A DNA stretch of 64,000 nucleotides from assembly GCA_039000515.1 (NCBI GenBank), contig JBCFYV010011172.1, positions 75,137,250 to 75,201,249 on the forward strand. Reading direction: 5' to 3'. This DNA is from Timema cristinae. Its lineage: Eukaryota; Arthropoda; Insecta; Phasmatodea; Timematidae. Below, one piece after another: positions 21,441 through 34,275 of the stretch. Within the stretch, counting starts at the first letter, position 1. Each line of letters opens with the position of its first letter. The translations under genes and the position numbers were made by a program. The notes beneath the pieces are model-generated. The model was not told the DNA's origin, made no database searches, and worked only from the letters and a program-made list of their open reading frames with translations.

Positions 21441-22990
21441 AGAAAAACATTGGGACAAATTATAGCCATTAACTACAAAGGCTGCACTGGGCATTGTGTC
21501 AATTGTAAGTCGTGTTTTGGTAAAGTTAGTATATTCATAAAGTACACGTTACATACCATCACCAAAAAATTAGTTCCGCAATCACTGTACAAATCTGAGC
21601 AATGTCCTCGATCTGGAACAAAATGATGAAATGCAACAAGAAAGGTTTCTGTTGAGAAACTAGATGCCATAATAGCCTTTGTCGAGAAGCAGATAATAAG
21701 ACAAAGTCCAAACAAGTCATGGGTTTGTGCACTCGAGCCACTGTGATGGTGAATGGACCCCGATAATCGACATCTGTCTTAAGAAAGGACTTGGGCTGAC
21801 AACATCGAACTTCCGGGAAACTTCCCATGGTTAGTTTCTACGAGTATGGAAAAAATTTGAAGCACTCTGGGCATTTTCTTAGCCGTAATTTGATTATATT
21901 GCGTGCATCAAGGATCCAATCTCGCACTGAAGTAAAGATTGCAAATTGTGAGATCCAAGATAGAAATTATCAAGGTGAAATTGGTCAGTTAGGAGGTCCA
22001 CCAGTTGACTACGCTTTGGAGTAGGATAGGTTGTTTTTCCTCAAAGAGTAGCTTGAAAATATGAAGGCGGCCACCAACTTTCAAAATACAGTAGAATTGA
22101 AAATGGGATTGAACTTTTGTAATCCAGACGAACAATATTTTTTTTGACAATGAGCAATATCATCGACAAATTCGATTTATTGGGCTTGTTTGACCCAAAA
22201 AACAAAACCTTAGGGAGCTCCTCAACTGGCAAAGATCCAGTGGGTGCAAAAGGTACAGGGTGGGCAGCAAGTAAAAAAAACGAAAACAATAAGCTGCTAT
22301 GAATCTTATTTTTAAGAAAGACGAAAACTTATCCAACAACTTCAGATCTTAGGTGTCAGAGGCAACTATAGTCAGAATGAGTGCTCTGCTTTATTAAATA
22401 TGTTTCGCTAGACTAATAGGTAACAGGTCAAGAAGTGGTGGCAAGTTGGTTGAGTTCTCTTTCAGCCACATGGTCCCACCTACCAAAGTGGGTGCTCAAC
22501 AAGCTGACAGGGAAACGGCCCACGGAAAGCACAATCCACTGATTTGGGCTCTGAAGCTACATGGTGCCACCATTCTGGGAAAGTGCAGTCTTGGATCTTA
22601 CTCACACAATTATTGGCAACATGTTTTCCACAGGTGGGGGGGATGATTGGATACATGCCATTGTGATTGTAGAGTCCGTCCATGCATAAACCGATCAATG
22701 TTTGAAATTGGGTAGATTTCTAATAATAACAAGTGCCAATAGTAACGCCATACAGAGTTCCAAGCGAGTAAGTTACACTCGTTTTATAGGTGACACCTTT
22801 GATTTAGCTAATAAGAGCTGCACCCTTACTGTGCATAATCTTGGAATAAACTTCGCTGGTTGATATGTGCGTCTAACACGGGTGGAATCGGAGGTTGACC
22901 TTGGATATGGTTTGACCTTAGACTGTTACATGGATTCAATGGAACAGCAGTGTCTTACTAAGAAATTTACAAAATAGTCAATTGTGAGTA
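21440..22990 (-). pseudogene. BEL/Pao retrotransposon pol remnant
   Basis: This is the 3' half of a pol gene from a BEL/Pao LTR retrotransposon, decayed. Reading downward, about 22870-22640 gives LLLAKSKVSPIKRV, LELCMALLLALVIIRNL and YAWTDSTITMA, the conserved region before the integrase. The frame 22698-22480 gives VANNCVSKIQDCTFPEWWHH and VDCAFRGPFPCQLVEHPLW. The frame 21828-21559 carries the start of the integrase core (KTDVDYRGPF, first catalytic Asp). After a shift, the frame 21715-21473 carries CFSTKAIMA and LYSDCGTNFLV with the second Asp. Stops and shifts break the gene. No LTRs or gag could be found. Confidence 0.85.
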
Positions 22991-22999
22991 GTTCAGAGT

Positions 23000-23525
23000 C
23001 AACAAAGGTGAGCTACCATTACGTGCGAAGAGAAAATGTATTTCTTGCTAAGAAAATGGTGAAGAAATAAGTCTCAATGAATAAAGGAATTTTCAGTGCA
23101 TATAGAGTATCTATGTTCTCCCTCAGAGTGGACAAAAGGAAGCGCAGTGAAGTAGTAGATTCATTAATTTTACACTGTTGGTGTACTGTTCTCACCCTAC
23201 GCTTAAAAGCTAGAGCCCACTACTAGCCTAAAAGATTTTGGACGGAAACTAAGGGAATTATTACAGCAAAAAGTAAAAACATTTGCAAGTTACAGAAATA
23301 TTCTAATTATTTATTCAATGTAATAAACAGAGGGTAACAGAACAAATTACATGGCCTTACAAGTCAAACTGAAGTGTGTTGGAAAAACAAATCATTGCTG
23401 AGTTTGCACTTGCGCAGTACGTTTGAGAGTATATTTCAATCTCTGAAGGTTTATTATTATATTATTTTATTTTAACTAGTCTGGAAGAGAGCAAAAAAAT
23501 AAACAAAATTGTTAATATTATAAAA
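23000..23525. other. AT-rich stretch, nothing recognised
   Basis: I see no gene or repeat structure here. Upstream pol sequence of the BEL/Pao remnant was not recognisable beyond about 22990. Confidence 0.45.
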
Positions 23526-23529
23526 AATA

Positions 23530-23790
23530 ATATTAAAGAAACTTTCTTAAATGATTTACAAAGCATCTGATTCACCACAGTGAATTCAGACAAACAAATT
23601 TAAGATCAACATTTAAATTTAATTATTTAATCAGATATTTATTAAAAATTTAAATTACTAAACCTTACGATGATTACAAAAAGCTTAAAGAGCCTCTTTT
23701 AAATGTATTACAACTCGTCTGATTCACCACTGTGAATACAGACAAAACAAATTTAAATTTTAGAATCAAATATAGGATTTAAATATCGAC
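23530..23790. repeat. Imperfect direct duplication, about 175-bp spacing
   Basis: The strings tctgattcaccacagtgaat (23567) and tctgattcaccactgtgaat (23719) head two related copies, each followed by acagacaaacaaatttaa-type sequence. The unit is AT-rich and diverged. Confidence 0.6.
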
Positions 23791-23799
23791 TCATATTTT

Positions 23800-26700
23800 T
23801 TATTAGCACAAGGTTTGGCTTCCCGACTCAAACTCAAACCTTCGCGGAACTACCCTCATCACTTTTAAAGAATTCGGAAAAATTCCTACATTTTAAATAT
23901 TTAATATTAAAATATAAAACAAAACAGTGTTACGTTAGAATAATTGTAATTTCTCACTAAAAGAATCGGTGAATTTTAAAGTCAAAACCTTATTAATCAA
24001 CAAAAATAAGTTACTTTAATATTTACTCCAAAGAAGATATGTCTACAAAAATAAACTATAAAAGAAACACTATCAAATTAAAGAATTTAAATTATTACTA
24101 GTAACCACACGAACAATACAAATTAATATAAAAACTAAATATGTCAAGCCAAAAAAGGAATTAAAAAATGTGGCTACCCGGATATTTCAAGAAATTACAA
24201 AGATACTAGCGCCCAAATGGCAATAGGAAGCATTAAATGTTCCATAAAAAAACTTACTTTTAACAATAAAACCTTTAGCGAAAAATTACAGATGCCTACA
24301 ATGTTTGATTTTAACTACATAAAAAACCTAAGTGTTCAAGATAATCAAACCCATAGTTGTAACAAAGTTCAATAATATATATAATAGCCATCCTAGCTAG
24401 ACAATTTTCTAGTCCTGAATAGGAATTCTCGTGGAAGTGTCGGATGTAATAGTCCTCGATGCTAGCTCTATATAAGTCTAGTTGATGGGTTGGTAGGTGG
24501 GAGATTTCCTTATTAGAAAATTGATTATTAGTAGTATAACGTCACACGCCAAGCAGCTGGTGAATATGCTACGTCTCTTTAGTCAAGTACGCCAGTTTCT
24601 TGGTGTGTTGTAGATCCATTTGACTTGTTCCCAAGACACAAACTCCAGACACATAATGAACGGCAGCAGACTCTAGCTACGTTTATTTGGTCACGTAGAC
24701 CAGTTCAAGAGTAAGAGTGGTCCTCCTGTAGCTCAGCCGGGCCAATCAGAGCATTTCTGGATCCCTATAATGGAACGTCTTGTTGCTGCATTATTCATAG
24801 CTTGTTAGGACTTCTATTTGTTTTAGAATTTGGTGTAAATAGTCTGGTTATGGAAGTCACGCTAGTCTGGAAAGATAGATCACCTATATAAGACATAGTA
24901 AGATTGTGATAATGCTAGATGTCTATGAGTATAAGTTTATTTGGTGTGATATTATACTAGTTAGTCTTGCTAGTATTTATATTGCAAAATGTCTATATGT
25001 ATAGATTATTTGGGGCGGGTAGTAACATTGTGATATTCGCAATACAAGCTAATGTAACATTGGAATTTGTGATAGAGTATAAATATGTTGTGACAATGAA
25101 ACGTTTGTCGTTATGACATCTTGCTAACAACTTCCAAGTCACAGGATGGTTTTTATTGGTGAGTGTAAATGCCTGTATGTGAATAGTTGTTAAACCACTG
25201 TCCGATGACTCAAGATATGATAGCCCTTAAATGTTGGGTAAATTAGGATTATTAGCGTAAAGGGCTTCAAATAAATTAGAAAAGTTGATTCAAAATCACC
25301 ACTAAAATGTTGTAACTGAATGGCCATGAGAGTTACGTAAAGTGAACTTAAGGGAGTGGGTCATTGTTGAATAAAGGCCTTGCGACATTTGTAAGATTTA
25401 ATCCGATCCAGGTGGTACATTAGGTAATATTAGGTTTCATTAATCAAAATCACAAAGTCACCTCTAATGTGCTTCTTCGTTGAAGTCATTAGTGTTTAGA
25501 CCACTTAATTGCCACGCTAAGTAGTATATCCCGTAGACTTTATGTAATACCTTCAGGTCCCGAAATATCTCAACACGGATTATGCTCAAAATTATCATTC
25601 GCTTTAACTAAAGAAAGTATTTACGCGTATCGTCGCGTGTGATTGATAAGCTGTGGTATCTAACGCTGCGTTCGGAATTGGGGAAGTAATAAATTAAACA
25701 CGCGCAAACATAAGCACGAAAACACGTGAAATACAATTGCAAGATTTTGTTTACAAACAAGTTTATTTGGTTGGCTACATTGAATGTCGAACAATTAGCA
25801 ACTTCGTGCTTTAAAATTTATTAGGTTATAATTTCCCATCATGGCCGCCACTAACGTAAATTGACTAAATTTTGATTATTTATGGGAAAATATAGACGTA
25901 AGTTGCGACAAAAATACATACAAACTAGAAAGAAGTAGGAAAAAATTAAAATAACTTCACATGGCAGATTATGTTTTAGGCCTATAAACTCGCGTAATGG
26001 TGATTGTGAGATTGCATTACACCGCGAACTGTTTTAGGCTTATGACAGAGCAAGTAAGCCAAGACAATGGCGTTCCCAATTAAAATTTGACTAGAAAGTA
26101 AGAGACTGCTCACTAATTAACATGAAGGTATTTAAATGCGACGCGAGGAAGGTTCATATCCGGCCCGGATGGACCAAATGTTTGTTAATGAAGTGGACTG
26201 TGTAGTTTGAGATAGGAATCATTTATAACACTTGCGTACACTGATTGTTTATATGATATGCACGACACACACACGATAATTGCGTAGAGAGTAGGAGTAT
26301 ATCATTACTATTCAAGACCTATGTCAGAACAAAGTGCAAGCCGGAGATCAATGGACCATGACGACCATGACAACGATTCAAATGATGTTAAGAATACCTG
26401 GTACTACTTTTTGAATGTTAACTACAACAAAAGTAGTAAATTAATAAAGAATAGTTTATTTCCCGCTCTCTAAAGTCAATGTTGAATGAAGTCAATGCGG
26501 TATTTGAAATACCGGTGGCCTTGTCTTGCTGTTGACCCGACAAACATTAGTGTAAGGCGGGTGGCAAACTTACAGGCAGTTATCCCTGCATTGTTCTAGC
26601 AGAGCGCGTGGAATGCCGGAAACACTCAAATTACTGCTCCACTCTCTCACAATGGGAACACAAGCGAAGCAGCTGTGCGTCAGTATTTGTTTTCCCTTTT

Positions 26701-26850
26701 GGTTTGTATTGTTAAAAGGTTTTCCACTTCAGTTTTGAAGCTGTGGCTATTTGAAGGCTAGTTTAGTATATTGACAAAGGTTTTTTTTTTTCTTTCAAGA
26801 TGTTATATTAAAACTATATTTGACTAATTTTTTTTTAAAATTTGTACATC
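23800..26850. other. Long AT-rich stretch without genes
   Basis: I see no ORF of note, no terminal repeats and no SINE body in this 3 kb. A GC-richer patch at about 26490-26690 (including aaataccggt and gcagagcgcgtgg) has no coding signal that I can defend. Confidence 0.5.
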
Positions 26851-26989
26851 ACACTCAAATATATTTTATCAATTATTTAATTCAGAGTTTTTAATTTAAA
26901 ATGTACTGTACATACTCGTAGATAGAAAAAATACAACAATTTTGACTATTTAATCCATGTTTCTGTAACAAATAAATATTTATAGAGAG

Positions 26990-27520
26990 GACTAAATTTA
27001 AAAAAATATAAGTACAATTAATTTGAACTATTCACCAGAGAGATACAAATAACATATGGTACTACACCATAACACATACTTTCTTTCGCGTATATTATAT
27101 TGTGATTTAAAAAATGCATTTATCAGTAAACTACCTAATATATGTTTTCTCAGAAAAACCTATTTTATAACCAAATGAAACACTATTCATCTATCAGATT
27201 TGAATATAAGTGCTATAGAAATTTGAAGAAAATCTAATCTTATAAACTCTTTCATATATTTATATATCAAATTTGATCATTAGTAAAATATCTAATCTTC
27301 TAAACTCTTTGATCAGTAAACTAGTCTTAATTTTAGGGCTGGAATAAAAGTCACGCTATGGCATTGAATATAACATCTAAATATCAAATTTGAACTAAAT
27401 CCACCAAACCTTTCTGGATGTCCCTTGGCATAGACAGGCATAATTGTCAGACCCACACTTTTGGGTTCGGGGCACATAAAACTTCAAGATCCATCATAAT
27501 TTGAGGTTGAAATTTTGACT
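26990..27520. repeat. AT-rich interspersed repeat related to 16.1-17.9 kb
   Basis: The strings cagtaaactacctaatatat, ttctcagaaaaacc, taacatctaaatatcaaatt, tgaac and tttgggttcggggcacataa recur in the same order as at 16150-17800. The two loci are diverged copies of one element or satellite family. Confidence 0.6.
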
Positions 27521-27609
27521 TAAAACATTCCCGGGTTGCAGCAGTGAAGAAGGGCGGGGCTATGAAGCTTTTGGTAACGGTCAAACTAAATTCAAGATCG
27601 ACCAAGGAG

Positions 27610-27650
27610 GAAATTTTGACTGTTGGGCGCCAACTCGTTGGCGGTAGTGC
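27610..27650. other. LTR/PBS-like motif tgttgggcgccaac
   Basis: The 27622-27636 string tgttgggcgccaac is the inverse complement of a tRNA-Lys-type primer-binding site start (tggcgcccaac). A matching LTR pair was not found, so the assignment to an LTR element is weak. Confidence 0.25.
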
Positions 27651-27719
27651 ACATTAACTATAACGAGGAATTCGTTCATTCGCAAGATAAAAAGTGGAAA
27701 ATCAACACACCCGTAGTAA

Positions 27720-30040
27720 GGCAGACCCAGACTGATAAGTGACCGTTCAGACAGGGATCAACTTCAGCCCTTTACTTAAACCACCAATAAATATTATATC
27801 CATAGCTCCTAATATGTTTACCATGATCGAATAAGCAAAACCTGCGAACAAACAATGTAGACTAACGTTTATCCAAACCATGAAAATGTTTCCCTAGTGT
27901 TACTGTAATAATTCACTAAATGAAAATGACTCATATAAGTTAGGAATACCTACAAAAATAAGGAAAATCAGAATAACTATATTGTATTAAACGGTTATTC
28001 ATCTGGGCAGGTATTCTCCCAGCCATTATTAAGTATTAATCTTTAACCACTCTATAAATTAACCATATCGGAAGATCTAATCATAGTTAATTAGGATGAA
28101 ATCCAAAAGTAATCAAGGGATAACTCAAATTTTATTACACACACGAAAGTATCTCTAAGAAACTTCAAAACGGTATGAGCCTTAATCGAATACACAAGTC
28201 TAATGGGCCAACCATCGGCAACGTTCATAGAGCTTTAACTTAAACTTAACACTTAAGAAAATTAAAATTACTCAAAATTAAATAAATATTTTACGTTGAG
28301 AGCCCATATTTTGTTTGAAAGGGATTTCCATTGGCCTGAAGGCTTAACCTAATAATAATAATACAAATAGCTAAATCAACACTATCACATATAATCCTTA
28401 AGAACTATAATAATGATAATAATAATAGTTCATTCCTAATAATTAACCAACAAGATACCAATACAGGTTATTATATACTAAAACAAGTTATGAGCTGCGA
28501 GTGGCCACCGCTCTGAAAGACATAGGTTCATGCTAATGCTCCCTACAGTAGACACAGGAGTCACACGGGTTCGCCGACAGTCACTAGCGGTCACTATCTC
28601 GAATAGTTCCACCTAAAGTCAATCTTCATATGTCAGCATCCTTGAAGTTAAGTTTAGAGAAAATATCTAATGTATCACTTATCGGTCTCGGTGAGTCTGG
28701 CGACTTGCGTGACCACACATTCCACGCGGAACCTCAGGGGTATCCAAGTTGGTATGCAACTAGGCAAAACTTCACTCTTGAGTGCCTCAGGTCACCAGTC
28801 AGGGGTAGGCAACCACTGAAGAAGTACCACGGAGGTGGTCCGTAGTTGGCAGAACACGGGATGGTAAATAAACCCTAGACTCCCAGACGCCGAGTCAGAA
28901 ACCTTACAAACCCCGTGTATAAATAGTATGGTTCCAACAATAAATGTAACCCTTTATAGAGGTCAATTACCAGATTTAATTAAAGCTACTAATATGTATT
29001 ATATAATAAGTTTAAAAAAAAATGACTTTACCATCAACATTCCAAGTATAAACTTTGATATAAAATAATACTAATAAAAAAGGGTCTTAAATTTTCCACA
29101 ACATAGTGCGGGGCATTCTATCCTGTTAATAACGTTTTTAAAACCGTTAATACCTCAATAATCCAAGTATTTAGTTTTACATAAAACAACCAGACCTGGC
29201 ATTTAGGTAGATAGTTAAAAATAAATAGCATGAAATTAAAAGATTCTGGCACAGTTATGTAGTTATCATACAGGCAGTGCTAATTAGGGGAAATTTTAAG
29301 TAATCAAATTAATCATCCTACATAGTAACACTGAATGATAACCCAAATTGTGAACATCAAATATTGTTCCCCAACATTGCCCCATATATATCCATGGCGG
29401 ACACAAATTAGTAAAATATCACAGTTTAGATAGAATATTATTATCCTACATAACACTTAATCCAATCAGATCAAAGGGTTTGTTATATTAAAGGGTCTTA
29501 CACCAAGTAGTTTTCACCCTGCATGACCGGTCAATTATTTCATTCTAGTCCCATTAGAACTGGTGAAATCTGTAAACATTACGAAAAGTAAAACAACTTT
29601 GAAAGTTATAACTGACAGTATATATTATAGTAATTAAATAACATTAAAAGGTTTACCTTACATCTGCCACCAAATTAGCACCAAATCCTCCCAATGAAGA
29701 CAGAAGGTCTTCTCAGCACAAGCGTTTAAGTCCAACACACACTTAAGAAACCGTACCGCTTGACAACCGACATAAAACTAGTTTTATTTGCCAAACCAAC
29801 AGCTCACTGATCATGTTCTGACGTAGGTCACAGATTATTCATAGCGCCGTTGGAATTTCTAAAGCGCTCTAGTGGATGAAGGGGGCAATGTTGACGTCTC
29901 AGCATCACTGAATGTATCAGACTATTGCGGGCATGCTACCACAATAAGTAAATCCACCTTTAGCGGGCCAGGCTAAATATCTGCAGTGTGTTCCATGTGA
30001 TGGGAAACGTTACAGACTTAAACAAAATTTTATCTTTATA
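27720..30040. other. Stretch without recognised genes
   Basis: The GC-richer part at about 28490-28920 (gagtggccaccgctctg onward) could be a retroelement LTR or untranslated remnant, but I found no partner copy. The rest is AT-rich and plain. Confidence 0.4.
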
Positions 30041-30048
30041 TGAGAATT

Positions 30049-30133
30049 CTGAAAATTGAAAAATTAGATCTTGACACGGGAATTGAATCCGGGTTCAATT
30101 TCCGTGTCAAGGTGTCATTTTTCAATTTTCATA
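30049..30133. repeat. Foldback with B-box-like core
   Basis: The arms gaaaattgaaaaattagatc (with ttgacacgg) and ccgtgtcaaggtgtcatttt (with tcaattttc) are inverse complements around gaattgaatccgggttcaat. The right half matches 15755-15800, where tgtccaggtgtcatttttca recurs next to ggatatgatatatagatgg. A decayed SINE that folded back on itself is a reasonable reading. Confidence 0.6.
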
Positions 30134-30278
30134 ATATGATATCTAGATGGAGAATTCCTCTCTAAATGCACAATAATAGCTCCGGCTATTTAATTCTTTA
30201 TATGAGAAGGTAAAAAACTCAATTTATTATACATACTAATTTTTTTATATCAGTAGGCCTGAACCTCAACCCACTATA

Positions 30279-30281
<3 letters not shown>

Positions 30282-30333
<52 letters not shown>
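30282..30333. repeat. ATT microsatellite
   Basis: About 17 perfect ATT/TTA units. No recognisable SINE tail sits beside it. Confidence 0.9.
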
Positions 30334-30334
<1 letters not shown>

Positions 30335-30714
30335 CAACACATTTCTGTACAATATTGAAGTTATATATGGCACTTCACACCTGGGTTGCAATGTCCTAGA
30401 TCTACCTAACATATTTCACAGACCATGACAGTGTCTAAGAAGGGCCGGTACAAACAATCTATAAGGCTCCGGTTCCACTACAGGTGGTGGATAGAATGTT
30501 TAATAATCATTATGTGTTTCTTGGTACCCAGATTCTGCAATTATATTTAGGGTTGGGGCTCTGATTTGTTTTGTGCACCGGGTTTCAGCTTTGTCTGCTT
30601 CGCACACTGTCGAACTTCTTGTAAGGGGCAATCAGCGCAAATATAATAATTGTAGTCCCGTTATTATACGCTCCATTATGAAACACAGCAATTGAAATTA
30701 CCCGTACCAGTGGT

Positions 30715-30935
30715 CACGTGGTCTAGGGCATCTCTATAAATAGATTGCATTGCCGGTGATGGGGATATTGGGGCTCGAATACAAACCGCGTGCATCGAGT
30801 GTGGGTTTTTCCTAAATTATTTACCACTCTCCCTATACGAATGTGTGGGCATATTTCCTATAAATTATATCTTACTTTTATCTATTTTATCAAAGTAAAT
30901 ATGTAGATATCCCAGACGAGTGATAATATATAACA
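30715..30935 (+). repeat. SINE family B, decayed
   Basis: The head tggtcacgtggtctagggca, a B-box-like ggggctcgaat, gtttttcctaaattatttac, cactctccctatacgaatgt and the variant tail atatgtagatatcccagacg follow the family B order with the same alternative tail as at 178-225. Confidence 0.6.
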
Positions 30936-31329
30936 AGTTTATCCTCTCAAAAAAAGAGTGTTGATAATCAACTGTTTCCAGTTGGTATTGCAAAGTATCA
31001 TGGGGCAAAAGATATATTTGTGAGCGTGTGAATCAACCTTTAGTTATATATTTTCAGCCAAGTAGAAAGCACTCTATTCTCTTGATAGCACTCATGCGTT
31101 TATCAACTTCATCTAGAGCCCTAATGTCATCGTTAGAGGAAATTTGAGCAAAACGAACTTTAAATATTCCTTTTCTTATCACGTCTTCCACCTCATATCA
31201 TTCGAGAAGGATAAACCGGGAAAGAGGTGTGGTAGGGGGTGAGAGGAAATGTTGTGAACGGGTCGACCATAACTTTGGACGAGAGACGCAAGTTTGAGGG
31301 GAAAATATAAGGGACGTGATAAAAGGTCA

Positions 31330-31940
31330 GTGTTTTTGCAGTTTTAGTATCACATTTTTTTTACCTAACTAAATAAATAAAACAGTACTTTAATAGAAAT
31401 CTAGAGTTTAATTTTCTTCACATGTTGACCTCAACAGTTCCTAAATATCTGTAAAAAGTGTCATGGAATTTAATGATAACTTTTTTATTTAGTTTAAAGA
31501 GTTTGTCATCTAATGCCGCTATGCTCATGATACATATTCAAGAATGGTTGATATCACCGTCTAAAGAAATATTAAACTCTATGTTTCTATTCAAACAATA
31601 TTTTATTTATCTAAGACCCGCCTCGGTGACGTAGTTGGCTAACGCGCTTGTCGTGTTTAGCTCGACTGCTGAGGACGGGGAGACCGAAGTTCGAATCTCG
31701 GTCGGGTGAACTGGGTGGTGGTTTTTCCTAAATGGTTTTCCACTCTACCTCCACGCAAATTCGGGATCACTTCCTCTAATTAAAACCTTCCCAATTCCTA
31801 ATCCATTAGCGTAATTAGTACTTAAAGCGTATAACCCGAACGGGTAGTAAGATGCGGTGCTAAATATTATTATTATTATTTATCTAAGCCAAAAAAAGTT
31901 TGGCTATAAAAGCTACAAAAGCTCTGAGCTTCTCTCGCGT
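31330..31940. repeat. Foldback-type interspersed repeat, copy 2
   Basis: This corresponds to 7490-7860. It has ttcttcacatgttgacctca, a core inverted relative to copy 1 (atctaatgccgctatgctca at 31508-31527), and a far arm attaaactctatgtttctat. A family A SINE (31616-31877) inserted into the far arm. The end near 31925 (ttctctcgcgtcccctac) resembles 7850 (ttctcgcgccaactac). Confidence 0.55.
31616..31877 (+). repeat. SINE family A, full length, 11-bp TSD
   Basis: The tRNA-like head has the A box tgacgtagttgg and the B box gttcgaatctc, followed by the body and the shared tail with an ATT run. The exact repeat atttatctaag borders it at 31605-31615 and 31878-31888. Confidence 0.92.
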
Positions 31941-32315
31941 CCCCTACATTTCCACCCCAAAGCTTGATTCACACGATAGCAGAAATGTATGTTGACCCAT
32001 GAAACGTAAACTGAACGCAAACATTTTATTTCCTAGTAGATAAACATATAGGTACAGTCATGATGGGCGTTTTTTTTCAATTTGTATTGTATCATGCCTT
32101 CATGACACAAATTAACACATAGACACACACGTTTTACGTTGAGTGGGTTAGTTAAAGCCCGCCAAAAACAGTAGACGTGTCTAGTTTCACAGTGCATAGC
32201 ACACAAGAGAGTCGTTTGGTTTTGACATTTGGTTTGCTCCCCGAAACAGGTCCTGTCGAGCAAAGAGGACAAAGCTGGACTTCCTAAACTCGCTTTGAGA
32301 GGATAAGGCACTATG

Positions 32316-33596
32316 CAGGGGTGAACCGGCTGCCGGTTAGGGATGTGAAAAAAGTATCGATACTTTACTAATATCTATACTTTCCTTTCGATACTGGTAT
32401 TTTTTATTAGATACTTTTCCCTGTACTTTTACTAATATTAGTACTCACACTCTGGTATTTGATCGGTATCGAAAGAAACAACTTTTTTACTTTCCACGCT
32501 AATGCTGGATTAATTGTTTACTAGGGGGGGCTTGTAGAGGAAGAACAAATTAAACAATTTTTTAATTCTCACTCATTTATGCATGACCAGAAAGAAGCCA
32601 TTCTAACATTTAATCTCTTTTAGCTCATTATAAATAATTCATATATGTTCTTTCATCTTTGTTTATCAATACCGCCTGATGCCTGATCGGGCGATGAGAC
32701 GAGTGACGACCAGTTTACTACCCCTTCCTTTATCAATGAGTACGTCATCACAAACCAAACAACATAAGCTTTTGTAGAGCTTAATTAACTCAGTCAACTC
32801 AAGAGGGCCTTAAGAGACGAAACAGAACAGCTTATGTGCATTGTTTAAGCAGATGAAGCAGAGCATGGCATCCATTCTTCTATTGTTTGTCAATATTTTA
32901 TAATAGATTTTAATAGATTTCCCAGATTAAAATTTTGATACCGATATTAACTGCTATCGATAATTTTCTTTCGATACTAGTAGGTATTGATATTTTTCTT
33001 CCGATACTTTTAATGAGCACATTATCGATAATTTTCTTTCGATACCACCTCTACTGCCGGGCACCGGGACATGTCCCGATAGGCCGGTTTGATTTGAGCT
33101 GCCGCAACTACTGTACTTTAAACTAAAATAGATCTATGCATTTAATTCTAAATGATTGTTTTTATTAAATTTTAATCAAAAGTTCCAATGAGTAAGTTTG
33201 AGGGTGCTCATAATACTTCATTTGATATTTTTGTCTTCAGCCAACGTATACGCATTTGTTTACAGAGAAAACACAGCTACTAGTTTTCTACTCTACATAG
33301 ATAGTGGGTGGAAAATTATTTTACAAACTTTATTATTTCAAATTAGACTCTCATCTAATGTCTAGTAATTTTGAAGTATTTTTGCTCATATCGGTAGGAA
33401 TAAGAAGCTGACATTCTAAGTGGATTGAATAGTGACGTAATAATCGATAATGTAACTGAAATAGCATAGGAATTACATTATTTAATAATAAAAATATAAA
33501 TAATTCACCACACTACTTCAGCTTGCACTGAAACAGAGGCTCACTGATATGTTAAGTGGCGTCTCAGGCTGCATAGGACCGGCCAGTCCACCCCTG
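32316..33596. mobile_element. hAT element (outer), perfect 8-bp TSD
   Basis: The left end caggggtgaaccggc and the right end (inverse complement caggggtggactggcc) are matching hAT-type termini. The 8-bp duplication gcactatg borders them exactly at 32308-32315 and 33597-33604. Excluding the inner element it is about 560 bp and non-coding, so it is a non-autonomous hAT. It was later hit by a second hAT 22 bp from its left end. Confidence 0.9.
32338..33053. mobile_element. hAT-like element (inner), nested, 8-bp TSD
   Basis: The ends tagggatgtg and (inverse complement) tagaggtggt are related. Both subtermini carry several tatcgata/tcgatac motifs. The flanks ctgccggt (32330-32337) and ctgccggg (33054-33061) differ by one base, consistent with an 8-bp hAT duplication. 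There is no transposase. The tcgata repeats may be subterminal transposase sites. Confidence 0.8.
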
Positions 33597-33609
33597 GCAC
33601 TATGCTCTG

Positions 33610-34275
33610 CTATGCTCTCTAACAAACACGTGGATCCACCCTGACAAACGAACTAAGATGAGAATTTTTCACCATTCTTGTTTTATTTAGTATATTTATT
33701 CTGTAGTTTTTTAATACATGACTTATAAACTTAATCTTAGAAACGATTACCAAGGGGGTTGATGAAGTGCTTTGCGCTCTGTATTTTTACTCGGAAGATC
33801 AGAGTTTGATACAGACTGGATTTAAACTAAACAGTTTTTCTTCCCCTCATCATGCGAATACTGGAATATCTATTTAAAGGCCTTCATTACTTTCCTGTAG
33901 ATTAGTTGATGTAGTTTGAGATTGGACAAAATTAGAAAGCGCCAGGAATTGTGTTATTTAGCATAAACCACCTAATATTTTATTCTCAACCTGGACAGGA
34001 ACAAGGACCTCTTGGACATGCATTACGTTACACTAAGTCCTGGGCCACAGTTATGGGTACTGGTTTGATCATTATGGCAGATGCTTCGTAAATATGTATG
34101 CTCTAAAGAGGGCATTGGTCAACAATGACATATACCAGTTACATTGATAAAATCCTACTGATGTGTGAATTTAAAAAAAAAAAATGGTAAAGATCTATCT
34201 GGGGCTCCGGTTTAAATATATAAACACCAACCCATTGAGCTCAGAATAGTCCATATTTACAGATCACTCACTTAA
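33610..34275. other. Stretch with only SINE-like scraps
   Basis: A possible decayed SINE head lies at 33745-33850 (gatcagagtttgatacagac), followed by body-like tcttcccctcatcatgcga. Nothing else is recognised. Confidence 0.35.

Noticed and set aside
27610..29760. LTR retrotransposon bounded at tgttgggcgccaac
   Set aside because: No second LTR, gag or pol was found around it, so only the motif is reported at low confidence.
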